From Clostridium sp. M62/1 (GTDB taxonomy: Bacteria; Bacillota; Clostridia; Lachnospirales; Lachnospiraceae): a DNA stretch of 64,000 nucleotides. This document shows, in pieces, positions 51,636 to 61,373 of the stretch (position 1 is its first letter; every line of letters starts with the position of its first letter). Made by a program: the position numbers and the translations under genes. The DNA is taken from contig NZ_CP085988.1 in NCBI RefSeq assembly GCF_020736365.1, positions 1,308,001 to 1,372,000 on the forward strand, written 5' to 3'. Under the pieces are notes generated by a model. It saw only the letters and a list, made by a program, of their open reading frames with translations. It did not search any database and was not told the origin of the DNA.

Positions 51636-53564
51636 ATGCGGATAAAGGTATCCAATTATATTGCAAAAAAGCTGCTGGAGGCAGGCATTACCGATGTGTT
51701 TATGATAACCGGAGGCGGCGCCATGCATCTGGATGATGCCCTGGGACACCAGGAAGGGCTGAACTGTATTTTCAATCACCACGAGCAGGCTTGTGCCATG
51801 GCGGCAGAGGCCTATGCGAGAGTGCACGGCAAGATTGCCGCCGTCTGTGTGACCACGGGGCCGGGAGGAATCAACGCCATGACAGGAGTGGCGGGAGGCT
51901 ATCTGGACTCTATTCCCATGTTTATCGTGTCAGGGCAGGTGCGCTACGACACCATGTCCAGAAGCACGGGACTGCATTTGAGAGCTATGGGGGATCAGGA
52001 GTTTGACATCACCCGCTCTGTGGCCAATATGACGAAATACACGGAAATGATCATTGATCCCATGAGAATCAGGTTCTGCATGGAGAAGGCGCTGTATCTG
52101 GCATACGCAGGACGTCCGGGCCCTGTATGGCTGGATGTGCCGTTAAATGTCCAGGCAGCCGAGGTGGAGACAGATGACCTGGTAGGCTTTGACAGAGAGG
52201 ATTATGAGGCAGGAGGAACCGGCTGGGCCTGCGAAAGCGGCGCCGAGATCCCGGAGGATACAGCCGGGAAGGGAGAGTACCGCGCTCTGCTTCCGAAAAA
52301 GGTGACGAAGGAAACAGCCAGGGAAATTGTGAGAAAGGTCAGAAGCGCCAGGAGGCCTGTGATCAATGCCGGAAACGGAATCCGGATCGCCGGCGCTCAT
52401 GAAGTATTTATGCGCGTCGTGGACGCCCTGGGAATCCCGGTTGTGACGGGAGCCGACAGCATTGACTGTATCTGGGACGAACATCCTCTCTACACGGGAA
52501 AGGGAGGAAATGTGGGAGATCGGGCAGGCAACTTTGCCATTCAGAACAGCGATCTGCTCCTCTCCCTGGGAAGCCGCCTGAGCTTCCGCCAGGTCGGATA
52601 CAGGTTTGACACCTGGGCAAGGGAGGCCTACACGATTATCAACGACATCGATGCGGAGGAGCTCAAAAAGCCTACCCTCCATGTGGACATGCCGGTCCAT
52701 GCAGACGTAAAAGATCTGCTGGAAACCATAGAGGAGGTTCTTAAGGAGGATGAGAGCCTCGCAAGGGACGCCATGGACGGAGAGATAAGGAAGGCACAGG
52801 ATGCCTGGGTGGAAAGATGCCAAAACTGGAAGAAAAAGTATCCGGTCGTATTAAAGCGCCACATGGAGGGCGGCACGGAGCATGAGGCAAACGTATATGC
52901 CTTTGCCCATGAGCTGAGCGCAAGACTTCTGGAGGATCAGATTGTGGTTGTGGGAAACGGCTCTGCCAACGTGGTCTGCGGCCATGCCAATATTATGAAG
53001 AAGGGGCAGCGGTTTATCTCCAATTCCGGGATCGCATCCATGGGCTATGGCCTTCCGGCCTCTATCGGCGCCTGCATTGCAGACCATACCCATGATATTA
53101 TCCTTGTGACGGGAGACGGAAGCATACAGATGAACCTTCAGGAGCTTCAGACGGTAATCGGAAGATGGCTTCCCATTAAAATCTTTGTGATCAACAACGG
53201 CGGCTACCACTCCATCAGACAGACGCAGAAGAATTTCTTCGGTGAGCCCCTGGTGGGAGTGGGCGTGGACAGCGGAGATCTGACCTTCCCCAGCATGGAA
53301 AAGCTGGCCTGGGCTTACGGCTTCCCCTACGTTTCCATCCGCGGAAACAGGGAGCTGGACGAAAAGCTGGAGGAGGCGCTGGCTATTGACGGGCCGGTGA
53401 TCTGCGAGGTGTTCGTGACCATGGACCAGAACTTTGAGCCCAAGTCGGCTGCCAAGAAGCTGCCGGACGGGACGCTGGTGTCCCCGCCTCTTGAGGATCT
53501 GGCACCCTTCCTTTCCGACGAGGAGATGGATGAGAATATGATTATTGAGCGGATCAAAAAATAA
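51636..53564 (+). CDS. IlvB-like thiamine-diphosphate-dependent enzyme
   Basis: 642 residues with the three-domain layout of acetolactate synthase-type enzymes: a PYR domain with the activating glutamate E50 (NHHEQACAMAAEAYAR), a middle domain (about 215-360), and a PP domain with GDGS-x-MNLQE to NNGGY for ThDP and Mg binding. The family forms or breaks C-C bonds next to a keto group, usually starting from pyruvate. No small regulatory IlvN subunit or valine pathway gene is near, so it is not housekeeping AHAS. It may add an acetyl or hydroxyethyl unit to a keto sugar (as YerE does), or make a keto-acid precursor for the KdsB-like pathway. GAGGAG precedes the ATG. Confidence 0.83.
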   Translation: MRIKVSNYIAKKLLEAGITDVFMITGGGAMHLDDALGHQEGLNCIFNHHEQACAMAAEAYARVHGKIAAVCVTTGPGGINAMTGVAGGYLDSIPMFIVSGQVRYDTMSRSTGLHLRAMGDQEFDITRSVANMTKYTEMIIDPMRIRFCMEKALYLAYAGRPGPVWLDVPLNVQAAEVETDDLVGFDREDYEAGGTGWACESGAEIPEDTAGKGEYRALLPKKVTKETAREIVRKVRSARRPVINAGNGIRIAGAHEVFMRVVDALGIPVVTGADSIDCIWDEHPLYTGKGGNVGDRAGNFAIQNSDLLLSLGSRLSFRQVGYRFDTWAREAYTIINDIDAEELKKPTLHVDMPVHADVKDLLETIEEVLKEDESLARDAMDGEIRKAQDAWVERCQNWKKKYPVVLKRHMEGGTEHEANVYAFAHELSARLLEDQIVVVGNGSANVVCGHANIMKKGQRFISNSGIASMGYGLPASIGACIADHTHDIILVTGDGSIQMNLQELQTVIGRWLPIKIFVINNGGYHSIRQTQKNFFGEPLVGVGVDSGDLTFPSMEKLAWAYGFPYVSIRGNRELDEKLEEALAIDGPVICEVFVTMDQNFEPKSAAKKLPDGTLVSPPLEDLAPFLSDEEMDENMIIERIKK

Positions 53565-53592
53565 GAGGACGTATCAGTTTGGAGGACAGTTT

Positions 53593-54537
53593 ATGAGGAT
53601 AGTTGCTACAGGGGCCACGAGCTTTGTGGGAAGCGGGGCAGTGAAGGCCCTGCTTGACCGGGGGCACGAGGTTTACGCGGTACTCAGAAAGGGCTCTGTG
53701 AAGGCAGACAGGCTGCTTACGGATGGAAAGCTGCCGGACGGTCTGGTGATTCTCGAGGAGGATCTGGGACATCTGGATCAGCTTGCCGGAAGAATTCCGG
53801 AGCCCTGCGACGTGTTTCTCCATATGGGCTGGAAGGGCGCGGGGAGTGATTCCCGTGCCGCTTTGGCCATTCAGGAGGAAAATGCCCGGGACGCCCTTAA
53901 GGCTGTGAAGGCTGCAAGGGCTCTGGGCTGCAGACGGTTTCTGTTTACCGGCTCTCAGGCAGAGTATGGAATCCATGATTCCCTGATGGGGGAGGATGCC
54001 GAGTGCAGACCTACCTCCCCGTACGGAGCCGCGAAGCTGAGGGTGTGCAGGGAGGCGCCTGCCCTCTGCCGGGAGCTTTCCATGGATTACGGACATGCAA
54101 GAATCTTCAGCACCTATGGGCCGGGAGATCACCCCTGGTCCCTTCTCTCTACCTGTGTGAAGACCTTTCTCGCAGACGGAGTGATGGAGATGGGAGACTG
54201 CACACAGATGTGGAATTTCCTGTATATCGACGATGCGGCCCGGGCTATTGCCGCGCTCTGCGAGTACAGAGGAAGCCTGATGGAGCAGGGGAGCGTGTTC
54301 AATCTGGGCGGTCCCATGGAGGAAACCAGGCCTCTCAGGGAATTTGTGGAGACAGTCCACGAGATGTGCCAGGGGAGGGGAACCTGTGTCTACGGTGTGA
54401 GAAAGCCCAACGCTGAGGGCGTGGTGAACCTGATTCCAGACATTTCAAAGATGGAGCGCGTCACTGGGTGGAAGCCGGCAGTCCGTTTCCGGGAGGGAAT
54501 GGAGGCTGTGCTTCAGAAAGCAGTCCGCTTATCTTAA
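53593..54537 (+). CDS. NAD-dependent epimerase/dehydratase (extended SDR)
   Basis: 314 residues from the ATG at 53593, with GGAGG upstream; the longer frame overlaps the previous stop. The glycine motif is GATSFVGSGAV, the catalytic YGAAK carries Tyr and Lys, and FTGSQAEYG supplies the Ser/Thr. The late WNFLYIDDAARAI and NLGGP are typical of nucleotide-sugar epimerases, reductases and dehydratases. It lies 28 bp after the ThDP gene, so the two act together. It probably modifies a nucleotide-activated sugar or reduces the keto product of the ThDP enzyme. Confidence 0.87.
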   Translation: MRIVATGATSFVGSGAVKALLDRGHEVYAVLRKGSVKADRLLTDGKLPDGLVILEEDLGHLDQLAGRIPEPCDVFLHMGWKGAGSDSRAALAIQEENARDALKAVKAARALGCRRFLFTGSQAEYGIHDSLMGEDAECRPTSPYGAAKLRVCREAPALCRELSMDYGHARIFSTYGPGDHPWSLLSTCVKTFLADGVMEMGDCTQMWNFLYIDDAARAIAALCEYRGSLMEQGSVFNLGGPMEETRPLREFVETVHEMCQGRGTCVYGVRKPNAEGVVNLIPDISKMERVTGWKPAVRFREGMEAVLQKAVRLS

Positions 54538-54645
54538 GAAAAATGTCCCTTGTAAAATAACGGGGGGAAGATTAGAATAGATAAATAATCTGATTGGATA
54601 TACCGGAGATCTGAAAAACAGGACAGGAAGAGAGAATAGTTTGCG

Positions 54646-55746
54646 ATGAAGAAGATCAGCATTTTAATTCCATGCTATAATGAAGAGGAAAATGTGGGGC
54701 CGATCAGCGAGGCCGTGGTGGAAACCGTCACCAGGGATCTGCCGGAGTATGACTACGAGCTGGTATTTATTGACAATGATTCTACGGATCAGACCAGACC
54801 GATTCTCCGGGAATTGTGCAGGAAAAACCCAAAGATCAAGGCGATTTTCAATGCAAAAAATTTTGGACAGTTCAATTCTCCCTACTACGGGCTTTTGCAG
54901 GTGACAGGCGACTGCGTGATCAGCATGGTAGCTGATTTCCAGGATCCGGTGGAGCTGATTCCAAAGTATGTGCGGGAGTGGGAAAAGGGCTATAAGATTG
55001 TAATCGGCATCAAGACGGGCAGCAAGGAAAATCCTATCATGTACAGTCTCAGGAGCTTCTATTACAGGCTGATTAAGAAGCTCTCCGATGTGGAGCAGAT
55101 TGAGCACTTTACTGGTTCCGGGCTCTATGACAGGGATTTTATCGAGGTGCTCAGAAATCTTGACGATCCCACTCCGTTTCTGCGGGGAATTGTGGCGGAG
55201 CTGGGCTATAAGAGAAAGGAAATCCCCTATATCCAGCCTCAGAGAAGAGCGGGCAAGACCCACAATAACTTTTATAAGCTATACGACGCGGCCATGCTCA
55301 GTATAACCTCCTACACAAAGGTGGGGCTCAGGCTTGCGACGATTTTCGGAAGCATCTGCGCCGGAATCAGCATAATCGTGGCCTTTGTCTATCTGGTGCT
55401 GAAGCTCCTTCACTGGAACGATTTCCCGGCAGGCATGGCTCCTATGTTGATCGGCATGTGCTTTCTGGGCTCTGTCCAGATTTTCTTTATCGGGCTTGTG
55501 GGAGAGTACATTCTTTCCATCAACGCCAGGGTGATGAAGCGTCCTCTTGTGGTGGAGGAGGAGAGAATTAACTTTGGCACAGACACCGGGACGAATCCGG
55601 CGCAGCAGGAAGAGCTTTCAAAAGAGGACGGGCAGGTTCCTGCAGCCGCAGAGCCCACAGACAGCGGTCCTCAAACAGCGGTCCTCAAACAGCAGAGCGT
55701 TCGGGCGCAGATTCTGACAGGACAGGAGATAATGCATGAAATTTAA
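54646..55746 (+). CDS. GT2 polyprenyl-phosphate glycosyltransferase (DPM1/ArnC-like)
   Basis: 366 residues. A family 2 transferase domain (about 1-230) starts ISILIPCYNEEENV, with DNDSTDQT, MVADFQDPVEL (the D-x-D-like catalytic part) and RRAGKT. Two C-terminal membrane helices (about 235-300) are typical of DPM1/GtrB/ArnC proteins that load a sugar onto undecaprenyl phosphate. A charged, Pro/Gln-rich tail contains a 14-bp tandem duplication (55663-55690). It overlaps the next gene by 11 bp, showing translational coupling. GGAAGAG precedes the ATG. Confidence 0.88.
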   Translation: MKKISILIPCYNEEENVGPISEAVVETVTRDLPEYDYELVFIDNDSTDQTRPILRELCRKNPKIKAIFNAKNFGQFNSPYYGLLQVTGDCVISMVADFQDPVELIPKYVREWEKGYKIVIGIKTGSKENPIMYSLRSFYYRLIKKLSDVEQIEHFTGSGLYDRDFIEVLRNLDDPTPFLRGIVAELGYKRKEIPYIQPQRRAGKTHNNFYKLYDAAMLSITSYTKVGLRLATIFGSICAGISIIVAFVYLVLKLLHWNDFPAGMAPMLIGMCFLGSVQIFFIGLVGEYILSINARVMKRPLVVEEERINFGTDTGTNPAQQEELSKEDGQVPAAAEPTDSGPQTAVLKQQSVRAQILTGQEIMHEI

Positions 55747-57922
55747 TGTAGATGTAGTGAGAATACGCGAAAATTCCATACAGCTGAACGGATGGGCCAT
55801 CGGAAAGACGCCGGACGCGAAGATCGCCTACGACGTGGAGGATGGAAACCACCGCCATCTGGACCATAAATATGTGGCCACCAGGCGGGACGATGTAAGC
55901 CAGATCTATTTTGGAAGCGTCCTGGATAGGGAGTTTGGATTTGACATCCAGTTTCCCTACGAGCGGGGGAAGGAGTACTACCTGGTGATCCGCGGGGAGG
56001 GGCGCAGAATCCGCGTAAAGTACAACGAGGAGCTGATCGCAAAGCGCAGCAGCGTCGCCCACAAGAAGATGCAGAAGATAAAGGATCTGATGAATATGGA
56101 AACCGTCCGGGTAGCCTTTGATTTCTGGAAGGAGAACGGACTTCGGGCGCTGATCAAAAAATCTAAGCACAAGATCCAGGGGATTGACAATGACTACGAC
56201 TATGGAGAGTGGTATGAGCTGACCAAGCCCACAGAGGAGGAGCTTTCTGAGCAGAGAGCGACCGTATTTGAGTATATGCCCAAGCTCTCCATCGTGATTC
56301 CGGCCTACAAGACGCCGGAGCGGTATCTGAAGGAGATGCTGAATTCCATTCTTGCCCAGACCTATGAAAACTGGGAGGTATGCGTGGCAGACGGAAGCCC
56401 GGCGGGAGAAGGAATCGAGAGGGTGCTCAGGCGGTACGCGGAGAAGGATCAGCGTTTTAAATATGTGATTCTGGGGGAGAATAAGGGAATCTCCGGGAAC
56501 ACCAACGCTGCCATGGACATGGCAGTGGGGGATTTCATCGTGCTGGCGGATCACGACGACACGCTCCCGCCGCATGCGCTTTTCGAGGTGGCGAAGGCCA
56601 TCAACGAGCATCCGGGGGCAGATGTGATCTATTCTGACGAGGACAAGATGGATATGGACGGCGGCGCCCTCTTCGATCCCCATTTCAAGCCTGACTTCAA
56701 TATCGATCTGTTAAGGAGCGTCAACTACATCTGCCATCTGTTTGTGGTAAGCCATGATCTGGCGGCCCGGGTGGGAGGATTCAGGCAGGAATTTGACGGC
56801 GCCCAGGACTATGATTTTATTTTCCGATGCACGGAGGGAGCCTCAGAGGTCTGTCATATCCCCAAGGTGCTGTATCACTGGCGCTGCCACCAGAATTCCA
56901 CCGCCAGCAACCCGGAGAGCAAGCTCTATGCCTTTGAGGCAGGCTCGCGGGCCATTATGGCCCACTATAAGCGGGTGGGCATTGAGGCTGAGCGTGTGGA
57001 AAAGGGAGTGGACTACGGAATCTACCACTCCATCTACAAAATCAAGGGAGAGCCTCTGGTGTCAGTGATCATTCCAAACAAGGATCACAGGCAGGATCTG
57101 GATCTGTGCATCCGTTCCATAAGCGAGAGGGCCACCTACAAAAATCTGGAGTTCATCGTGGTGGAGAATAACAGCACCGAGCCGGAAACCTTTGCCTACT
57201 ATGAAAAAATCCAGAAGGAATTCCCCAATGTCCGCGTGGTAAGATGGGAGCGGGAGTTCAACTATTCCGCTATTAATAATTTCGGTGTGACCTTTGCAAA
57301 GGGCGAGTATCTGCTCTTCTTAAACAACGACACGGAGCCTATTGAACCGAGATTTATCGAGGAGATGCTGGGTCTGTGCCAGAGGGACGATGTGGGAATC
57401 GTGGGAGCGAGACTTCTGTATCAGGATGACACCATCCAGCACGCAGGCGTGGTGGTGGGGTTCGGCGGCATTGCCGGACATACCTTTATCGGCCTTCACA
57501 AGGCTGAGAACAGCTATTTCCACCGGGCTATGAGCACGCAGGACTACAGCGCCGTGACGGCAGCCTGCATGATGAGCAAAAAGAGTATTTTCCAGCAGGT
57601 AGGGGGATTTACGGAGGAGCTTGCCGTGGCGTTTAATGACATTGACTACTGCATGAAGGTAAGGGCAGCAGGAAAGCTGGTGGTCTACAACCCTTACGCT
57701 CTTCTCTATCACTATGAGTCCAAGTCCAGAGGACTTGAGGACACGCCGGAGAAGATTGCCAGATTCAACCGGGAGATCCGGATTTTTGCCGACCGCTGGC
57801 CGGAGATTCTTGAGAAGGGAGATCCCTACTACAATCCGAACCTGACTCTCAGAAAATCCAATTTTGCCCTCAGGGATTTAAAGAAAGAGGGCATCGGAGA
57901 GCCATATAAATTAGAGGTTTAG
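55736..57922 (+). CDS. Two-domain GT2 glycosyltransferase with N-terminal accessory domain
   Basis: 728 residues. An N-terminal about 150-residue beta-rich part (NSIQLNGWAIGKTPDAKI) resembles the domain seen ahead of GT2 modules in rhamnan-type transferases. The first GT2 domain (about 180-420) has SIVIPAYKTP, LADHDDTLPP and YSDEDK, and a second (about 440-690) has SVIIPNKDH, VENNSTE and FLNNDTEP. Two catalytic centres in one chain suggest alternating sugar additions to a growing repeat unit. The start overlaps the previous gene. It is one of three adjacent transferases in the locus. Confidence 0.88.
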   Translation: MKFNVDVVRIRENSIQLNGWAIGKTPDAKIAYDVEDGNHRHLDHKYVATRRDDVSQIYFGSVLDREFGFDIQFPYERGKEYYLVIRGEGRRIRVKYNEELIAKRSSVAHKKMQKIKDLMNMETVRVAFDFWKENGLRALIKKSKHKIQGIDNDYDYGEWYELTKPTEEELSEQRATVFEYMPKLSIVIPAYKTPERYLKEMLNSILAQTYENWEVCVADGSPAGEGIERVLRRYAEKDQRFKYVILGENKGISGNTNAAMDMAVGDFIVLADHDDTLPPHALFEVAKAINEHPGADVIYSDEDKMDMDGGALFDPHFKPDFNIDLLRSVNYICHLFVVSHDLAARVGGFRQEFDGAQDYDFIFRCTEGASEVCHIPKVLYHWRCHQNSTASNPESKLYAFEAGSRAIMAHYKRVGIEAERVEKGVDYGIYHSIYKIKGEPLVSVIIPNKDHRQDLDLCIRSISERATYKNLEFIVVENNSTEPETFAYYEKIQKEFPNVRVVRWEREFNYSAINNFGVTFAKGEYLLFLNNDTEPIEPRFIEEMLGLCQRDDVGIVGARLLYQDDTIQHAGVVVGFGGIAGHTFIGLHKAENSYFHRAMSTQDYSAVTAACMMSKKSIFQQVGGFTEELAVAFNDIDYCMKVRAAGKLVVYNPYALLYHYESKSRGLEDTPEKIARFNREIRIFADRWPEILEKGDPYYNPNLTLRKSNFALRDLKKEGIGEPYKLEV

Positions 57923-57953
57923 AGGCGGTTTTGAGAGCAAAAGAGGGAAAAAC

Positions 57954-59003
57954 ATGACAGCTACGACGACGGTAATTATTCCAAACTACAACGGAATGAA
58001 ATTTTTGGAGCCCTGCTTAAAGGCCCTTCAGGCGCAGACCTATCAAAACTTTAAGATCCTCGTGGTGGACAATGGCTCCACCGACGGGAGCGCCCAGTGG
58101 CTTGAGGAGCGCGGCATCGATACAATCTTTCTAAAGGAGAACACCGGCTTTTCCGGGGCTGTGAACACCGGAATCCGGGCGGCAGATACGCCCTATGTGA
58201 TCCTTTTGAACAATGACACAGAGGCAGATGAATACTATGTGGCGGAGATGGTGCGGGCCATTGAGCGCTCACCAAAGATCTTTTCCGTCAGCAGCCGCAT
58301 GATACAGATGTACCATCCAGAGCTGATGGACGATGCGGGGGATATGTACTGCATCCTGGGCTGGGCTTATCAGAGGGGAGTGGGACAGAGCGTCAGGAAA
58401 TACAGCCATTCCCGCCGTGTCTTTTCGGCATGCGCCGGGGCGGCTATCTACAGGCGGGAGGTGTTCGAGAAAATCGGCTACTTTGATGAGATGCATTTCG
58501 CCTACCTGGAGGATCTGGATGTGGGCTACCGGGCCAGAATCTTCGGATACGACAATGTATACTGCCCGGCGGCCATTGTGCGCCATGTGGGAAGCGGAAC
58601 CAGCGGTTCCAAATATAATTCTTTCAAAGTGAAGCTGGCGGCCAGGAACAACGTATACTTAAATTATAAAAATATGCCTGCCCTGCAGCTTCTCATCAAC
58701 GCAGTTCCGATTGGTCTTGGAATTCTCATAAAGAGAGGATTTTTTAAGAAAATCGGGTTTGAAAGGGACTATATGGAAGGTCTGAGAGAAGGATTTGCCA
58801 CTGCCGGGAAGTGCAGGAAGGTAAAATTTTGCAGAGAACATCTGAAAAACTATCTTTTAATTGAGATGGAGCTGATCGCAGGCCTTTTTATCTATACATG
58901 GGAATTCGCGTCAAGAAAGCTTTCTGCGAAGGCCGGGCAGACAGCAGCCCCAATGGGGCAGGACAATGCAGCGCCGGCAGCAGGCTGCAGAGACGACGCG
59001 TAA
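57954..59003 (+). CDS. GT2 glycosyltransferase (rhamnosyltransferase-like)
   Basis: 349 residues. The nucleotide-binding motif TTVIIPNYNG, VDNGSTDGS and the D-x-D ILLNNDTEAD lead to ACAGAAIYRREVFEKIGYFDE and the catalytic YLEDLDVGYRAR. It matches WbbL-like transferases that act on dTDP-rhamnose or similar donors in the cytoplasm. A hydrophobic stretch near 240-255 may touch the membrane. It starts 31 bp after the two-domain transferase with AGAGGG upstream. The donor cannot be assigned; no rhamnose synthesis genes are in the window. Confidence 0.88.
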   Translation: MTATTTVIIPNYNGMKFLEPCLKALQAQTYQNFKILVVDNGSTDGSAQWLEERGIDTIFLKENTGFSGAVNTGIRAADTPYVILLNNDTEADEYYVAEMVRAIERSPKIFSVSSRMIQMYHPELMDDAGDMYCILGWAYQRGVGQSVRKYSHSRRVFSACAGAAIYRREVFEKIGYFDEMHFAYLEDLDVGYRARIFGYDNVYCPAAIVRHVGSGTSGSKYNSFKVKLAARNNVYLNYKNMPALQLLINAVPIGLGILIKRGFFKKIGFERDYMEGLREGFATAGKCRKVKFCREHLKNYLLIEMELIAGLFIYTWEFASRKLSAKAGQTAAPMGQDNAAPAAGCRDDA

Positions 59004-59039
59004 GTACAGTCAGTTAGAATGCAAGGGGATGATGAACCA

Positions 59040-61328
59040 ATGAATTATGATGGAGATGACGAGTTAGAGCGTATGCGCTTAAGAAGGCAGCAAAGACGCG
59101 AGGCCCGTCAGAACCGGGAGGAGACCGGGAGAGCAGGTTCCTACCGGGAGGATTTTTATACGGAGGACAGCCGCAGGAGCGCCTCAGGAAGAGAGCATGG
59201 CAGGAGCCCGCAGGCGGCGAGATATACCTCTGATGAATTTGGAGCGCAGTACGGCACTCATGAACGCAGCGGCCATGGAGCCAGAGAGCGAAGCCGCAGA
59301 GAGCAGGATTATGCAGAGCGCGGCCATCGCGCAGGAAGCCGTACCCATCGGGAGGAGAGCAGGCCTGGAACAGAGGGAAGGCGCTCCCGGGGGGAGGCCG
59401 GTTCCCGGACAGGCGGGCAGGAGCAGAGAACTTCCGGGTCCGCATCCTTTCGCTCTGGATATAACGGCCCTAAAAGCAGCGCAGGGGGCCGCAAAGGAAG
59501 AGGAGGCCGCGGAGGGCGCAGAGGCTTTGCCGGTTTGGATCGGAGAAAAAAGATCCTTGTCATTGCAGGAGGAGTGATTCTGGCCCTGATTCTTCTGGCA
59601 GCAGCAGCCCTCGCCTATGTCAACCACGCGATTTTCGGAAATATGCAGCAGCTGGACTTTGATGAAAAGAAGGTTCAAAATGTAAACCTGAGCGATGATC
59701 AGCTTGCACAGATGAAGGGGCACTGGATGGTTGCCTGTTTTGGCGTGGACTCGCGAGCGGAAAACGGAAAGATGAATGTGGGCAAGGGAAGCAATGCCGA
59801 CGTCAACATGATCTGCAGTATCGATATGGAAACAGGAGAGATCAAGCTGGTTTCCGTATTCCGTGATACATACCTGAATATCAGCGACAAAAACACCTAT
59901 AATAAGATTAACGCCGCATACGCAATCGGAGGTCCTGAGCAGGCTGTGGCGGCGCTCAACAAAAACCTGGATCTCAATATTACCCAGTATGCAACCTTCA
60001 ACTGGAAGGCTGTGGCCGACGGAATCAATATTCTGGGAGGCGTTGATATTGAGTTAAGCGAGAACGAGCGCTCCTGGATCAATGCGTACATCACAGAAAC
60101 AGTTAATGAAACAGGAATCGGTTCCCACCAGATCGAAAAGGCCGGTCTCGTCCATATGGACGGCGTTCAGGCTGTGGCTTACGGAAGAATCCGCTACGGC
60201 GATACAGACTATGCCCGTACAGAGCGGCAGAGAATTGTCCTTCAGGCAGCTTTTGACAAAGCAAAGACAGCAGATTGGGCGACAATCAACAACGTAATCC
60301 AGACGGTAATGCCTCAGCTGGCTACAAATATAGAGATGACAGATTTGATCCCTCTTGCCAGAAATCTGAGCAAATTCCATATAGGAGATACAAAGGGATT
60401 CCCGATGGCCAGAGGAGAGGCAAACATCGGAAAGAACGGTGACTGCGTCATTCCGCAGACACTGGAATCCAATGTTGTGGAACTTCATCAGTTCCTCTTT
60501 GGAACAGAAAATTACCAGCCTTCGTCCAAGGTTCAGTCTTACAGCAGCCATATTTCGGAGGTGTCCGGAATGTACAATGAGGGAAAATCCATTGACCACG
60601 TTCCGGTTGACCAGGGATTAAATGCAAGCTCCTATATCAAGGCAAGGCAGAAGCGGGCGGCTGAGAAGGCGGCCGCGGAGCAGAAGGCCAGGGAAGAGGC
60701 TGAGGCTGCCCAGAAGAAGGAAGATGAGACTACAGAATCTCTCCAGACAGAGACGCAGGCAGAGACAGCAGACTACTTCGGTGACTGGAATGAAGAGGAT
60801 TGGGACGAATTCTGGGGCGGAGGAAACTGGTATGACGACTGGGGAGATGAGGGAATCGGCAGCGATGACGGTGCCACAGGCCCAGGCGCTGAGGTGAGCG
60901 GCCCAGGGGCTGAGTCAGGAACGACAAAACCGGGAACCTCAAAACCAGGAACCTCAAAACCAGGAACCTCAAAACCAGGAACCTCAGCTCCCGGAAACAG
61001 TTCGAACAGCTCTTCCGGCAGCTCTCAGACGAGTCCTGGAGGAAGTACATCTGATAAATCTTCCCAGGATGAATCCTCTGGCGCCGCTCAGGGCAGCTCT
61101 GGCTCAGAAAACGGCTCTTCTGGAAGCAAACCCACCAGCCCGGGAAGTTCCGGTTCAGGCACATCCGGCCTGACTCCTGACTCACCGGCAGGAGGAGCAG
61201 GAACAGGAAATCAGGGCAGTTCTGATACAAACACTTCCGGCGGGCAGGCAATCTCTGATCCGCCGGAACAAGAGCAGGAGGCCGCAGGACCTGGGGGAAG
61301 CGCAGGGCCTGCCGGCCCGGCTGCCTGA
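59040..61328 (+). CDS. LCP (LytR-CpsA-Psr) family glycopolymer ligase
   Basis: 762 residues. A long Arg/Glu/Ser-rich cytoplasmic part (1-170) precedes one membrane helix (171-193), then the LCP domain (about 228-450) with VACFGVDSR, NADVNMICSIDMETG, VSVFRDTYLNI and YGRIRYGDTDYARTERQR, which bind polyprenyl-pyrophosphate. A low-complexity tail (about 540-762) has four KPGTS repeats and Ser/Gly/Pro/Asp stretches. LCP enzymes attach polysaccharides or teichoic acids to peptidoglycan. The ATG at 59040 is preferred, with AAGGGGATG upstream; one at 59019 lacks a site. The tail may span the wall. Confidence 0.9.
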   Translation: MNYDGDDELERMRLRRQQRREARQNREETGRAGSYREDFYTEDSRRSASGREHGRSPQAARYTSDEFGAQYGTHERSGHGARERSRREQDYAERGHRAGSRTHREESRPGTEGRRSRGEAGSRTGGQEQRTSGSASFRSGYNGPKSSAGGRKGRGGRGGRRGFAGLDRRKKILVIAGGVILALILLAAAALAYVNHAIFGNMQQLDFDEKKVQNVNLSDDQLAQMKGHWMVACFGVDSRAENGKMNVGKGSNADVNMICSIDMETGEIKLVSVFRDTYLNISDKNTYNKINAAYAIGGPEQAVAALNKNLDLNITQYATFNWKAVADGINILGGVDIELSENERSWINAYITETVNETGIGSHQIEKAGLVHMDGVQAVAYGRIRYGDTDYARTERQRIVLQAAFDKAKTADWATINNVIQTVMPQLATNIEMTDLIPLARNLSKFHIGDTKGFPMARGEANIGKNGDCVIPQTLESNVVELHQFLFGTENYQPSSKVQSYSSHISEVSGMYNEGKSIDHVPVDQGLNASSYIKARQKRAAEKAAAEQKAREEAEAAQKKEDETTESLQTETQAETADYFGDWNEEDWDEFWGGGNWYDDWGDEGIGSDDGATGPGAEVSGPGAESGTTKPGTSKPGTSKPGTSKPGTSAPGNSSNSSSGSSQTSPGGSTSDKSSQDESSGAAQGSSGSENGSSGSKPTSPGSSGSGTSGLTPDSPAGGAGTGNQGSSDTNTSGGQAISDPPEQEQEAAGPGGSAGPAGPAA
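60926..60985 (+). repeat. Four 15-bp tandem repeats coding KPGTS
   Basis: Units of AAAACC(A/G)GGAACCTC occupy 60926-60940, 60941-60955, 60956-60970 and 60971-60985, in frame. The copy number can change without a frameshift. Confidence 0.92.
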
Positions 61329-61373
61329 TGCCTTTGCAGAAGGGGCCAGAGCGGCAGAATCAGGTGAGATACT

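Noticed and set aside
48214..53564. Phosphonate biosynthesis (ThDP decarboxylase, HMGL-like enzyme and cytidylyltransferase occur in such clusters)
   Set aside because: No PEP mutase (isocitrate lyase-fold) gene is present in the window, and the cytidylyltransferase is KdsB-like rather than of the phosphonate type.
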